A stretch of 64,000 nt of DNA from Vanessa cardui (taxonomy: Eukaryota > Arthropoda > Insecta > Lepidoptera > Nymphalidae), in the NCBI RefSeq assembly GCF_905220365.1, contig NC_061154.1, positions 9,982,001 through 10,046,000 of the forward strand, written 5' to 3'. Below the pieces are notes generated by a model. It saw nothing but the letters and a program-made list of their open reading frames with translations. It had not been told where the DNA came from and did no database searches. This document shows positions 22,209 through 33,832 of the stretch, piece by piece (the stretch's first letter is position 1; every line of letters starts with the position of its first letter). The position numbers and the translations under genes were made by a program.

Positions 22209-22421
22209 TCGAGATGGCCCAGTGGTTAGATCGCGTGCATCTTAACCGATAATTTTCGTGAGGAAACCGGCATGAGACAAATTTCATAGAAATTCTGCCA
22301 CATGTGTATTCCACCAACCCGCATTGGAACAGCGTGGTGGAATATGTTCCAAACCGGAGAAGGTCAAAGGGAGAGGAGTCCTTTAGCCCAGCAGTGGAAA
22401 TTTACAGGCTGTTGTTGTATA
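22209..22421 (+). mobile_element. tRNA-derived SINE, family C, internally deleted copy
   Basis: The head 'gtcgagatggcccagtggtt' and 'cgcgtgcatcttaaccgataat' is followed directly by 'tgaggaaaccggcatgagac', 'gaaattctgccacatgtgtattcc' and the tail 'ctttagcccagcagtggaaatttacaggctgttgttgt'. The B-box-containing stretch is deleted. Confidence 0.8.
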
Positions 22422-22639
22422 CCAGTTGTCTGTAAGTGGTGTTCAGGTAGATATTTGATAAACGTTTGCCAGTACGGATATTGAATTTGCGTCCTGAATA
22501 CAAACATCCGATAACGCTCATGTGATATGTCATATAGCTGACACACTTCCTAGTTTTTCACATGTTCGTACAAAGTATGTATACCGCATACGAGTGGCGT
22601 TTACATAATAATGATTTATTGTTTAAGCCAGATTTAATT

Positions 22640-22760
22640 AATAAAACGAAATTAAACATCCTGTCTCATTGCCTCCGCAGATGACAGGCGGGCTGGTCCA
22701 TATTTAGCTCAGTATTACAATTCAACAATGAAATGCTGCTTTCGTTATACAATAATTATT
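22640..22760. repeat. LINE-type 3' fragment
   Basis: 'ctgtctcattgcctccgcagatgacaggcgggctggt' and 'aatgaaatgctgctttcgtt' are shared with 6425-6570, in the same orientation. Confidence 0.45.
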
Positions 22761-22798
22761 TTTAATTGGGATTTTAAGTGTAAAATGATATAATATAA

Positions 22799-22860
22799 TA
22801 TATCGGTTTGTAAAATCTTAGGTTAGACTAACCTAACCTAAGATTTTACAAACCGATATA
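22799..22860. repeat. Perfect 28-bp inverted repeat with 6-bp loop
   Basis: Arms 22799-22826 and 22833-22860 are exact reverse complements, centred on 'actaac'. The arms contain 'cggtttgtaaaatcttaggt'. The outer end 'aaaccgatata' recurs just beyond the right arm (22863-22873). Confidence 0.9.
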
Positions 22861-22880
22861 TTTAAACCGATATATAAAAA

Positions 22881-22996
22881 TTGTAAAAAATGTTATTTTG
22901 GCATATGTACCGTGTATACATGCATATGTGCTGAGTATAAAAGGGCTATTTTAATATTACAAACATACACTCCAATTTTATTATATGTATAGATAG
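22881..22996 (-). mobile_element. Helitron-like family H1, 5' end fragment
   Basis: The reverse complement reads 'tctatacatataataaaattggagtgta...aatagcccttttatactcag...catatgccaaaataacatt', the first ~115 bp of H1. The rest of the element is missing where it meets the inverted repeat at 22799-22860. Confidence 0.7.
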
Positions 22997-23418
22997 CATA
23001 GGAATATAAATATATAATAACAAGATCTTATTAAAATATGAATCGATATGGAGAGTCATCTTTGTGAGTGTCGCTTTTAATTATCGTTCGTTACTTGAAA
23101 TAGTTTTCTCTCTTCTCGAAATGTAATTTAATTGTGTCGGTCGTGAGATGGTTGGTATATTTCGTACACTATAATATATATATTTACGTTTTTTTACTTA
23201 TAGCTTTTATACTTATTTATAAATTGCACCTTACGAGATTTATTGAATAGAATTCAAAAACCAACGGCGTGTTTGACGTGGTTTATTAATAAAGTAAAAC
23301 TAATTTTATAAAAGTACGAATATTAAGAAATAACACATTAACAGTTTTATTAACTAATTTAATTCAATAATCGTTAGCAGACGTTTCTAAATATTCCAAA
23401 AGTCATATGAGGAGCTAA

Positions 23419-23668
23419 TTCATCATTATCTTCCTGCCCCTATTCCAATTTTATTTGGGGTCGGCGCAGCGTGTTTTCTTCTTCCATACTGCTGTGTCTG
23501 ACGTCATCTCACAAGTAACAGTCTTTCTAACCATATCGTTTGTCACACAATCCATCAGTAGTTTCTTTGGTCGTACCTTACCTCTATTTCCATTCACATC
23601 CAAGCTCAAGACCTTCCTTACAACATAGTCCTCATTCCTCCGCATAATATGTCCATATCGTGACTGTA
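23419..23668 (-). mobile_element. RTE-type LINE fragment, end of reverse-transcriptase ORF
   Basis: On the minus strand an open frame (23645 to 23451) encodes 64 residues including VRKVLSLDVNGNRGKVRPKK, then a CVTNDM stretch and WKKKTRCADPK. This matches the characteristic C-terminal region of RTE-clade reverse transcriptases in insects (basic GRGRPKK-like run, WKK, RADP-like end). It is followed on the minus strand by a short 3' tail ending 'gataatgatgaa', as expected for RTE elements. The rest of the element is absent, so it is 5' truncated. Confidence 0.8.
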
Positions 23669-24139
23669 AGAGCTAATTATTTAATATAATCTATTTTAAT
23701 TGAATAATGATTAATAAAAGCGAAAGGTATTTTTGGATATAAATTAAGACGAATCTATTTATCTTATCCGAATTTTGTAAAGCGATAATTACTTATTAAT
23801 TGATAATTCTTCCTTCCTGCGAACAAAGTGACAAAGGTGCGAAACTTTTGATTTGCGTTTTTTTTTTATTAATGTTATTGTTTTTCTTTTAATTTACTAA
23901 CATTTATTAATCATAACAGAAAATTGAAAAGCAATTTCGTACCAAATTTAATAACCAAAACTTGAAATGTAGCAATTTTTGTTATAGATTATTTTTTAGA
24001 ATATGTATAAAATGTATACGATACACGTAACAAAATGGCGTATCACTGTAAATGACTGACTGACAAGTAAAAAATACGTCACATTCTCGAGTGAGAATCA
24101 AAATGAGTTCTTACAGAAATACGCTACAAATCGATTTGA

Positions 24140-24245
24140 ATATAGTTTGAATTATTCCTATTGCGTTAGATGTTCTATCTATTGAGGAAGATTATAGGCT
24201 ATATATCTTCACGCAACGACACTAAGTAGCGGAGCAGTAAACATA
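24140..24245 (+). repeat. Dispersed repeat remnant, unclassified
   Basis: 'gaggaagattataggctatatatcttcacgcaacgac' and 'gcggagcagtaa' resemble a common insect interspersed repeat. A possible reverse relative lies at 62655-62770. Confidence 0.4.
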
Positions 24246-24654
24246 AACGTCAGCTAATATGGCGTATTTAATGAAATATTATCCAAATTTAGTTAAGGAA
24301 GGAAGGCATGATAACAAATGTAATTATAATATATGTAAAATGTAGTTACTTAGTACCTTCTGCAGTTGATAATGTGCAATATATAAACAGGGTAAAAAGT
24401 ATTAAATAATTGAAAATATTGCCTGTCGCTCCTCAATACACTATATTTGATAATGTTATGTAAGTTCGCGAAAGGATATTACACAACCAATGACTTTTAG
24501 ATGATGACACGCCTTGAGAATGAAACGGTCGCCTGCAGGCCATTTCAAATACCAATATAATTTTATTAACCTTTTTTTGGATCGTAATTGATTACTTTGA
24601 TTTTGATACAGATTTGATATATATGTAATGTATAATTAAAATACTAAGAAATCC

Positions 24655-24940
24655 ATTCAGCGTCTGAAGATAGACAGTGGCGCAGTATATTTTAACTTTT
24701 TCTTATAATATGCTACCAATCTTGGAATTGTGATGTTATCCTTTGTGTCGGCTTGGACGCTACTACTTCTCCACCGACCGTTGGGGAAAACGTGTTCTAA
24801 AGTGGAGGTCGCGTCTCGGTATACATAGTGTAGGACGTCCTCAAGCACGGTGGAGGGCTGGATGATAGTAGTCGAAGAAAGATCACAGTGGCCTATGTCC
24901 AGCAGTGGACGGATATGGGCGGCTGATGATGTCCTCTGTG
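24655..24940. repeat. Composite of two transposon fragments
   Basis: The left part (24655-24850) has a 63-codon minus frame with no known domain. The right part (24868-24940, plus) reads 'agaaagatcacagtggcctatgtccagcagtggac...gctgatgatg', the typical end of a LINE reverse-transcriptase frame and its 3' tail. The junction is near 24855. Confidence 0.5.
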
Positions 24941-25053
24941 CCTGTAGTACCGTGTCACATTCACTAACCCTTCATATCGGAACACAACAAGAGCTTGTAA
25001 TACTGCTTTCGGTAGAATGGTTGTGTATTCGAAGTACATCATATTTATTTAAG

Positions 25054-25249
25054 ACTAGCTGTGCCCGCGACTTCGTGCGCGTTTCCTCTTTATAATATCA
25101 GCTTTTAAAATTGGTTCAGCCATTCAAGAGATTAGTTGGAGCAAACAGAATAATAAAAAATGTTATTTTGGTATATGTACCTTGTAAACAAACGTATATT
25201 AATAATAAATATTACAAACAGACATTCCAATTTTATTCTACGTCTAGAT
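25054..25249 (-). mobile_element. Helitron-like family H1, internally deleted copy
   Basis: It begins 'actagctgtgcccgcgacttcg', jumps after 'cagccattcaagagattagttgga' to 'aatgttattttggtatatgtacc', and ends with the reversed H1 start '...ccaattttattctacgtctaga'. Confidence 0.7.
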
Positions 25250-26864
25250 TGATACGTCAACATAAAATAAAGAAATCATAAATGACTAAAATTACAACGA
25301 AGTTTCATCCCTCATTTAATTCTCTTAGGAGATTAATTTAGTAAAATCCGTTTAACGGGCTCACTCACAAGGACTTAATATTAAAAATTTCATTCTTGAT
25401 AAGCGAACCGATTTATTTTATTAAGTAGATTTAGTATTAAAACAGTCCTTATAAAAATAGAGGCTACAAATCGTGATATTTAATTAGTTGTGTGTAACAT
25501 CAACCGAGTAGAGTTACTTTTGAAAGTTTCATAAAGTCTAGTTTAGTGTTTTATAAAACTCGTTAACAAGTTGACGCACTAACTGCTGCATCGAGTTAGT
25601 CATAAATAACAGTCTTTTAAGTAGCTCGGAAATTTGCTTAAGCGAACATTTAACACTTTATTTTTTGTTAAATACGTTTATTTATTACGGTTATACTTCG
25701 CTATCTATATATATATAAGTATATATAAATTATACTTGAATGTGAATCGGTGGGTCCATCTCCGTTGCATATAGTATAATATTATTAGGATATAAAAAAT
25801 GCTATAAAATATCTTATGTCATAAAGCAGGTAGTAATGTGAAATGAAGAACGTATTTTAAAATTAAAGTTATTTCATTTAACAATACGTATATTTGCTTT
25901 GTATTCGTAAAAACTAAGCTTAATATACTTTAATCCCACATTCCTATAGATTGTATTTTTAAATAAAATCGTATTAATCAAATAAGCCAGACAAATAAGT
26001 GCCAAGCCCACGTTTTCACCAATATACCTTGCCATTAAAAATTGTTCATCATATTTAATACGAATAAAACAAGACAAATATGAACAATATTTCATTTAAC
26101 TGACCCCAACTTGATCACAAACTGATAAATGAAAAACATCGATCGAATTCAAGCATTATGTCAAATTAATCACCATTAACAGGACTTAGAACGCGACAAA
26201 AATGATCATTTGTTTACGTTATGAAATAAATTCCAACCATTTTTCGAACTGGAGTTATGAAGCATTGAGAATTGTATTAGGAAATAAAATATATTTTCAG
26301 ATATAAAATAATATGTAGCATTTACTAGAAGTTTATTTACCGGAAAAAGGAACATATTATCTCAGCTCCAATTATTAGCTGCGCATTGGTAATATAACTA
26401 GTGTCACTGTGGATTCTAAATCTAGGGCTATCGAATAGAACAGGCATTTTGTTACTGAAATTGAATTTTCTTTTTAAGATAAATTAATTTGTATTTCTAA
26501 TTAGTTTCGAAAACTATTTTAATGCTCACAAAACATTTTCGAGATAGCTACGAACACTGTAGTTTCAATCACGGTTCGTTCTGGATCGTTTCGGGTCAAG
26601 AGGGCTCATTCACAAATCCAAACGAAGCGAAGTCTAATCTATCATTTTGATTTTATTCGTATTATCAACTTTACGAAATTATACTAAAATAAATGCCTAA
26701 CATCATTAACATTGTAGAAACTATTTAAATGCGTTTTCTAATTTTTTTATTTTTTTTATTCTACTTGAAAAAGTTACACCATCGACTTATCACTAGACAC
26801 TTAAAAATAATATTTAACATAGGTAACATTCAAGATGATACAACGTCATAGATTTAATTTTTTT
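25250..26864. other. AT-rich unique stretch
   Basis: No repeat or coding signal recognised. The minus-strand open frame near 25874-26095 has no domain and no codon bias. Confidence 0.5.
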
Positions 26865-26865
26865 T

Positions 26866-27165
26866 TATTATTTATGGAATAGGTTGGCGGACGAGCATAT
26901 GGGCCACTTGATGATAAGTGGTCACCGTCACCCATGGACAATGACGCTGTTAGAAATATTAACTATTTCTCACATCCTCAATGCGCCACCAACCTTGGGA
27001 ACTAAGATGCTATGTCGCTTGTGCCTGTAGTTACACTGGCTCACTCACCCTTCAAAACGGAACACAACAATACTCCGTACTGTTGCTTAGCGGTCGAATA
27101 TCTGATGAGTGGGTGGTACCTATCTAGGCAGCTTGCACAAAACCCTACACCAAGTAAATTAATAC
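26866..27165 (-). repeat. Short repeat family A, near-complete copy
   Basis: It runs 'aataggttggcggacgagcatatgggccact...aagtggtcaccgtcacccatgg', 'gcgccaccaaccttgggaac', 'gttacactggctcactcacccttc', 'gagtgggtggtacctatctagg', ending 'accaagtaa'. It is the reverse complement of 50584-50868. Confidence 0.85.
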
Positions 27166-27757
27166 AAATGATATCAATTAAGTAAAGTTACTTCTGAAGT
27201 AATTCTATTACTACTTTTAGAATGACGTAAAAAATCTTAACATAGTTATGGCATGTAAAACAGGAGTATACTTACGATTAAATAGATTTATCTCTTCCTG
27301 TACGTTATACGCGGTAATGTAATTCATGTTTAGTCGCAAAGATTGTGGTCCATTTTTCATCTCCTTTTTTAGCTAACAAAACAAAAATATTCGTTTTCGC
27401 TTTTTTAAGGTGATTGTGCTCGAAAATATTTTAGAGATTTTTTTTTAATTGAAACTGACATATACCAAGGTTATACGGGAATTTTATCTAAAGATTTCGA
27501 GTTTAAAGCCAGACTTATGATTTTTCATATGCTTAATGTTTATAATGCTCATGCTCAGTGGTAAAGGAAAACGTCATGGTCATCTTAAATTTGTCGGATG
27601 AAAATCTGACACACGTAGGAATACGATCCAAATGGGATTGAAAGAGTGTAAGAATTTTGGTATTAAGAAATACTCGACAAGAATACATTTTGTTCTATAC
27701 GAATTGGTATTACACAACAGCTACAATTTATGATTCGTTTGAAAACAGTTCGAATTT

Positions 27758-28633
27758 ATGATGGTAAGTGTTTTTAATTTTCACATTTGAAACTCTCAAA
27801 CATCCTTATGCTTTGTCTTTCAAAACAAAACAAACAACTAACGGTAGTCTTCTGCGGAATTTGTTAGTTTATGGTCGACACTTAGATTGGCAATATGTCT
27901 CCAATTGTAATTCCTTTAAAAGACGTAGGTTTTCTTTATTTTAATATTAATTCTAACTGTATTTATTTTACTTAAAAGAATAACTCTTTTTCAGCTCATA
28001 CCTTTGTTTTGTATACTAATGTTCGCCCTCGCAATACCTATTAATAACGGTTTAATAGTGAAGTTTAACGCTATTTCGACGAAAGAAGAAAAACAATCTA
28101 AATCGTTTGGTGCAATTTTTACTAAAACTTCAAAAGATTTAAAACCCGAAGCGAATAGTGAAATACACTCTCAAGCAATTCACCCACAAGCCACAGAATT
28201 TGGAACGGGTTGCACGAATCAAATTGCGAAAATTCTATTTCCCTCAAGAGCTTATAGATTCAATGAAACTAAATCGCAAGCTGACACAAATTTTATCAAA
28301 ATACCTATTATAGAACAGCACGTTAGAGATTATAAAATTATCGTAGCTAACGCTCCGAAGAACTTCAGAATTGGTCGAGGACCAGATTCAATGCCAGTTG
28401 TCATTTATGTGGTGTTTCCTAATGACGATCCTGAGGACCTCTCTTTTGGAATGCCTGCTATCTATTTTTTGAAAACAGGTGATCCGTTACCTTTGAATAA
28501 AAATGAAAATGTTGATCCATTGTTTATCATTGATACCAATCGGACCGTTACTGGATTGAAAAGTACTGAAATATTTAAATATGTAAAGTTCAAAAACAAA
28601 CTCACCGATCCATTTAGAAGCGATACGTCATAA
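27758..28633 (+). CDS. Divergent Tweedle-like (DUF243-like) secreted protein
   Basis: CDS join(27758..27763, 27995..28633), 214 residues. Exon 1 is ATG ATG directly before GTAAGTG; exon 2 follows CTCTTTTTCAG in phase 0. The joined N-terminus, MMLIPLFCILMFALA, is a strong signal peptide. The mature protein has three blocks spaced like DUF243: DYKIIVANAP (114-123), VVIYVVF (137-143) and PAIYFLKTGD (156-165). They parallel IYKIIFITLP, TLIYVLV and VLFVKYRD of the Tweedle gene 18 kb upstream on the same strand. The first Tweedle block (KHVYFHVPPP) is not preserved; FIKIPIIEQ sits there. A 49-residue C-terminal extension is unique. The shared split-signal-peptide structure supports common descent. 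A structural cuticle role is inferred only from family resemblance. An unrelated secreted protein cannot be excluded. Confidence 0.72.
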
Positions 28634-29479
28634 AACCCTTGAAAATCTTATTATAAAATATATACAATGGTAATCGAATATTTCTTAATGATCATTTATA
28701 GTTTTAAATTATTAAATGCTTTTAATAGATTCAACATTCGTTTTATTACTTTTAATCGGGTAAGTGTTAGGTGTTTGTGTTAATATACAAAGCTGAAAAG
28801 TTTGTTTGATTTATTGTGAGTTCGCGCTGAGGTAATTACATAGAGTGCGATTTAAAAAATAAAATTCTGTTAAATAACCCATTTATCGAGTTACTATTAA
28901 ATATATTACATCAAACTACAATCTACGGGTTTGGAGTTTATATAGAGTTATATGGTAGTTACCTGGTTGATTTGAATAATTATTTCTATTATAGGTAGAT
29001 AGGTCATATAATACCACATTAAGAAGTTAAGCAGTAATCATAAATGATAATCACTAAACTGTTTAAATTATGATGTAATGTATCATTCAATACAGTGAAA
29101 TACTTGAATAATCTGTCCATCTATAATTAATAAATCGGGATACAATTATTTGTAAAACCTTACATAAATAACTGTAACCTATCCCAATATACAAATAACT
29201 TCAACCAGAAGATGTAGTTTGGAGAAAGTTTTTGTGTGTAATACTAATAATAAGCAGCTACGTTTTATAGTCGTACACTTTTTCAGTTTCAAGAAGCTAT
29301 AGACAAAGCAGGTCATCCAAAAATTAACTCATAAGAAAATTCGTCGGGTTTCGACTAGTTACATGAATAAAAATGGATTTTGTATCTGCTTGATATTTTA
29401 TTAGACTTGGACATTTGATTATTAATGAATCTAGATAGATAATCGAAGAAATCTGAATCCGCTTCAGAATGCGTCCCAA
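28634..29479. other. AT-rich stretch downstream of the Tweedle-like gene
   Basis: The 3' UTR and flank; possible poly(A) signals are TATAAA or ATTAAA variants within about 90 bp of the stop. No repeats recognised. Confidence 0.45.
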
Positions 29480-29645
29480 AAATGCTGACCAACATTTGTT
29501 TACTAAGTACACGCACACTAGTAAAATAATATTACGTTTTTCAAGTGTCAAGTGTAGATACCTACACCAATAAAATAAAGTAGCCTCTTTTGTTTTCGTG
29601 TTTTTAGTACTCTATCTATAACACACACATAATAAAATTGGAGTG
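29480..29645. repeat. Dispersed repeat fragment related to 43300-43605
   Basis: It shares 'acgcacacta(t/g)taaa', a 'caagtgtcaagtgtagata...cacaccaa(g/t)ataaaat' like stretch and 'tactctatctata' with 43480-43605. It ends with 'cataataaaattggagtgt', the start motif of H1. Confidence 0.5.
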
Positions 29646-32371
29646 TTTACTTCATGATAATTATGTCGTCAATAATCGATGTACTATCAGCTTTTGTAGG
29701 AAACAAAACCCAATACATTCTGGAGAGGAATTATTACAGAGTGGAATTGTGATTTCTGTGAATAAAAAATCTTATTTCCGAATATCTCGCGTGTCTACTT
29801 TTATTAGCAACAGTTTTCTGTGTGTTATCGTGATCTATATGGAAACTTTATCCCAAAAAACTTCAAAATTTCTCCGCCAGAATGCGCTGATAATCTTTAC
29901 AGATACAATACATTTTATCATTACTATATAGTCAATGTCGTATACTGCATTATGACTTTTATCACTTATTTGAGTTGTAAAACAGACTGAGCTTGTAGTT
30001 TTCCAAATACTATACAATATAAAATAATTTATAAAATATAATCCCGTTAAAATTTCAAACGCATTGTATGGTTTTTGTTTCGTTACATAATTCGATTACG
30101 CGTTGACAAATCAATTGAACTGTTAATGCATTTTCATTGACTTTCATTTCACAATTTCCTCACTCTCGTTAGTATAAAATAAGCTGAATATGAAAATGGT
30201 CTGTTTTATCCAATAATAATTAAACTAGCACGCGTAACTTGAAGTCGCGGGTATAATTTGCGATTTGATTTCGTTTAAAAATAATGAATATGGTAATTTT
30301 TATTTGCATTTCATAACACCATACATGACAGACAGTATATTATTTATGCCGATTACTATAGGGGCAGCCATTAAATTTGTCAGTATAAAATATTATTACT
30401 GTATATTTTATGAGTTGAGCGTTCATTTTATTTTGTGAACTTTGACATGAAGATTTTGCCTCCTGTATTTTTTAATACAATCATCTATGGAGAGATTACG
30501 TACGTGTAAGATTTCGTACAATTATTGAATTTGTGTAATAGGTATATGTTTTATTGCAAAACCTATTTTATGTATGTGTATTTGTTCTTGGTTGTGTGTA
30601 TATTTTATGTTATTGATTGAATAGTTTATATCTTTTTATATAAATGTATTTGTAGACAAAATTTATAAATATCTATAATTATTTTTTCCTGTAGGCAAGC
30701 TTCAAATAAAAACCAAACCGTTCTTAAAAGCGGCAAAATTGAGATGGCACTTTGAGCTATAACTGAATACACAAAAAGAACTATCGAACACGATTCATGA
30801 ACAAGGAAATAATGTACTACTCACATATAAATATATACCAATAAAAAAATGAAAAATCTAAAAAATATAAAGGACAATTGAAAATTAAAAAAATATATAT
30901 ATATGTATTTGGCCATACTTGTATCGAAGGCAACGTAGCGGAATTATTCCGCATGTTACATAAGCAAAGACCCGGCAGAGTTATTAAGTTACGAACCGAT
31001 GTTTGTAGGTGTTACTCTATACTGATCAGAGGGTCAGATAACAGAGAAATGAAAGGAAAGCGCCCTTGAACTAAACAAAATGTCGATCCGATAACATTCG
31101 CTAAGGATTCAAATTTGCGTTGATTTTAAATCAGTTTTGCTTTTGAAAACAATCCTAAGTTTCAGATATCGATTTTAAAACGGCGTATCCGTATTATCTA
31201 ATTTGAAAAAATACGGTAAGTTCTTTGCAATAATAGCAACAGTGAAATAAAATTTTTTTGTCTGGTAAACCGGAGAAGTCAATGAGATGAAAATATGAAG
31301 CGGACTCGAACCTCAAGCTAGCTTTAATAACTTATCTTAAGCGACCTTAAGCAAACCTACCAATAAAACGTGGATGAAGCCGAGAGCGAAAACTCGAACT
31401 AAATATAAGGAGACTATTTTAATATATTATGAAATATGCCCAGACGGCCTTGTTAGTTATAGAATTCGTATAAATGGTTCAAGCCATATAATGCTAATGT
31501 TATAACCAATTTAGATCTTTGACTACTTTAAACTGCAGAGTCTTAGGTTCGCTTTAAAACGTACAATGGAAATCATTCAGTCAGTCAAGTTTTACGAACT
31601 CTTTGTTCTTGAGTACGCTCATATATATACGTACTATTGTATGTATAGATAACTATTTTCACCAAGAGTTTATTGCACAGCATATCTTCAGTATTAAAAT
31701 ACATTTTTACGAGATCTTTCTTTATCAAACTTAAAGAATGAATTGTGACCTTCTATATTTCGTAAATGTATAAACTCGTTGAGATTAGTTGATACATTAG
31801 TTATTAAAATCTCCATTAAAGTTTATCACCATAAACATTTTATTAAAGCAACCGGTAAAGTTTTTGAAGATTATTGCATATGTACAACACAATTCATCAC
31901 ATAAGGCTAAAATATATTAATAGCGTGCTATGGCTGCCTTATCGCGTCGATCTTTCCGAGGTAACCTTTGTTACAGAAATTATATTAACATATTAAAGAA
32001 GAATGTGCAAATTAGACCAAAGAAATTAATTTTCTAATAAAGAAAATAAAACTCATAAAAAATTATGGAGTGATTCCTTGTTATGTAATAAAATATTGGA
32101 ACAAAAATATACATTTTGAGTTCGTAATATAATATACACATCACACGAGCTTGGTTAATAAATTGACATTATGATTACTGCTCCGTTCGTAAAGGTCATA
32201 GTGTAAAATTATATGGCATTCCGTATTACTTCATTGTTTTAGTAGCTAACTTGTGACGATATCGAGGTCCTTAGTTCAAGCATCAGGTTAAGCCAATTAA
32301 TAATAGCGGGTATTGACGTCAATATATTTTCAGTAGTATCCTGAAGTTAGGAAAATATCCGGTAGCCGTTG
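29646..32371. other. AT-rich unique stretch
   Basis: Short open frames (for example 29638-29931 and 30878-31069, plus) lack domains and codon bias. No repeat of the main families was recognised. Confidence 0.45.
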
Positions 32372-32425
32372 TTCCAGCGCGTAAAATATCCGGTCGTGTC
32401 GGATTAACGTCCCATGGGCTTATGT
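32372..32425 (+). repeat. SINE family D tail fragment
   Basis: 'ccggtcgtgtcggattaacgtcccatgggcttatg' matches the 'ctcgattcggatttgccgtcctat' region of the copy at 47862-48190 and a tail motif common in lepidopteran SINEs. Confidence 0.5.
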
Positions 32426-32747
32426 GTCACTATACATTGAAAGCAATATGAAGGGTCGGAGCCTGAGAATATTAGAGCGAATCTGCGGCGGCAAATTTTG
32501 TTCCAATTTCAAATTCATATTTGTGCCACTTGAAATTGAAATATTTGGATCTGAGGGAACCAATTACAATAACAGATTGACAGTTTATCGCAATCGAATC
32601 TACAAACGCAACGATCCAGTTGCGGTTCGTTTACAGACGGATCGGAATATTACCGGGATAGTATGGTACGATATAAATAAGTGGAATTGGTCCTCAAATA
32701 CGATTGAGTTGATACGGTTAATTTATGAGAGAAATAGGCGAAGTTGA
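32424..32747 (+). other. 107-codon open frame, unassigned
   Basis: The surrounding 400 bp is less AT-rich than its neighbours and the frame stays open to a TGA at 32747. The product is basic with no signal peptide or known domain. The start codon used is not a convincing ATG, and the frame begins inside a SINE tail, so it may be a chance reading or a fragment of an unknown transposon. I would not call it a gene. Confidence 0.2.
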
Positions 32748-32759
32748 TTTGGAATAGAA

Positions 32760-33652
32760 TGGAGAACGTATAATTATGGTTATAAGTTCTCAGTGCAAAA
32801 ACATATAAACATCTTATTGGTCGGTTCAGTTTTCTTTCCTCGAAATTTTACAGGAAAATCTGCTTGTAAGTATTTTGACACTTCAAACGGAGATTATTTG
32901 TACATTCACTTATTTATTTCAATTAGTGTACACTCAATTAGGTACTGAGTACATAAATCTCTTTAATAAATGTTTTTTTTTTAGTTTTTACGTATATAAT
33001 AACATTTTTAGATTAAAATGAATAAATATGAAATTGTCATAACTTAAAAATATATAAGTTTTACTTATGTCAAAGTGTTTTCATTTTTAAATACAAAATA
33101 TAAAGTAAACAAGTGTTCAGAGTTAAAGAAAGTATTCGTTGAGTATTTTCACTCTAACTTCAAAGCTTTTTTGTAAAATATACGTTCAACTTGACTTCGA
33201 CACTGAATGTCTCCTTTATCTGAAAGTACTTTAAAGGGTGAAGTTCTTAATCGAATGAGTTAATCCGTAATCAAAGAAGAAATGCAACATTAAACTTTAC
33301 TGAAATGGTTATATTATATCTTGGTTAAATTTTGAGGTATGTTCTATAGAATTATTCATATTTTTAATAGATAAAATACTTAGATAATGAAATAGATTAA
33401 ATTATGATACCAAAAAGGTAAGATACCGTATTAATTTATTTATAAAGATTTAACGGTTCCACGGTTCCACGGTAACAGGATTTCACGAGTAGGGTCACGT
33501 AGTCATCTGTAATTTATTGGTTTTGGTTATTCTTTTTCCTTTTCCTATAAAAATATAACATTCAAATGTTACTTTATAAATATACAACCATATTTTCCGT
33601 TACATAGCTTATCTAGCTTAGAATATAAACAAATGGTTCAATTAAATCGACG
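32760..33652. other. AT-rich stretch without recognised features
   Basis: The only local structure noted is the short direct repeat 'ggttccacggttccacgg' at about 33454-33471. Confidence 0.5.
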
Positions 33653-33832
33653 ACCTACGTGGTCGAGTTTCATGGGTACGCCACTTTTAGGTACCGGGAG
33701 CAATTCCCGGCTGAGTCGATGAAGAAAAACTTAATTAGTTTTCTATGCTGTTTTGGGTCTGGGTGTTTGTGGTACATTTAGCTACTTATATTGGGATCAG
33801 AGTAATGTACATAAGTGATGCTGTCCAATTTA
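33653..33832 (+). mobile_element. tRNA-derived SINE, family B
   Basis: The head 'gacctacgtggtcgagtttc', the B-box-like 'taccgggagcaattcccggc' and the tail 'tttgggtctgggtgtttgtggta...ttgggatcagagtaatgta' match 55067-55285. There is a deletion in the head (A-box region) and one in the middle. Confidence 0.82.
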
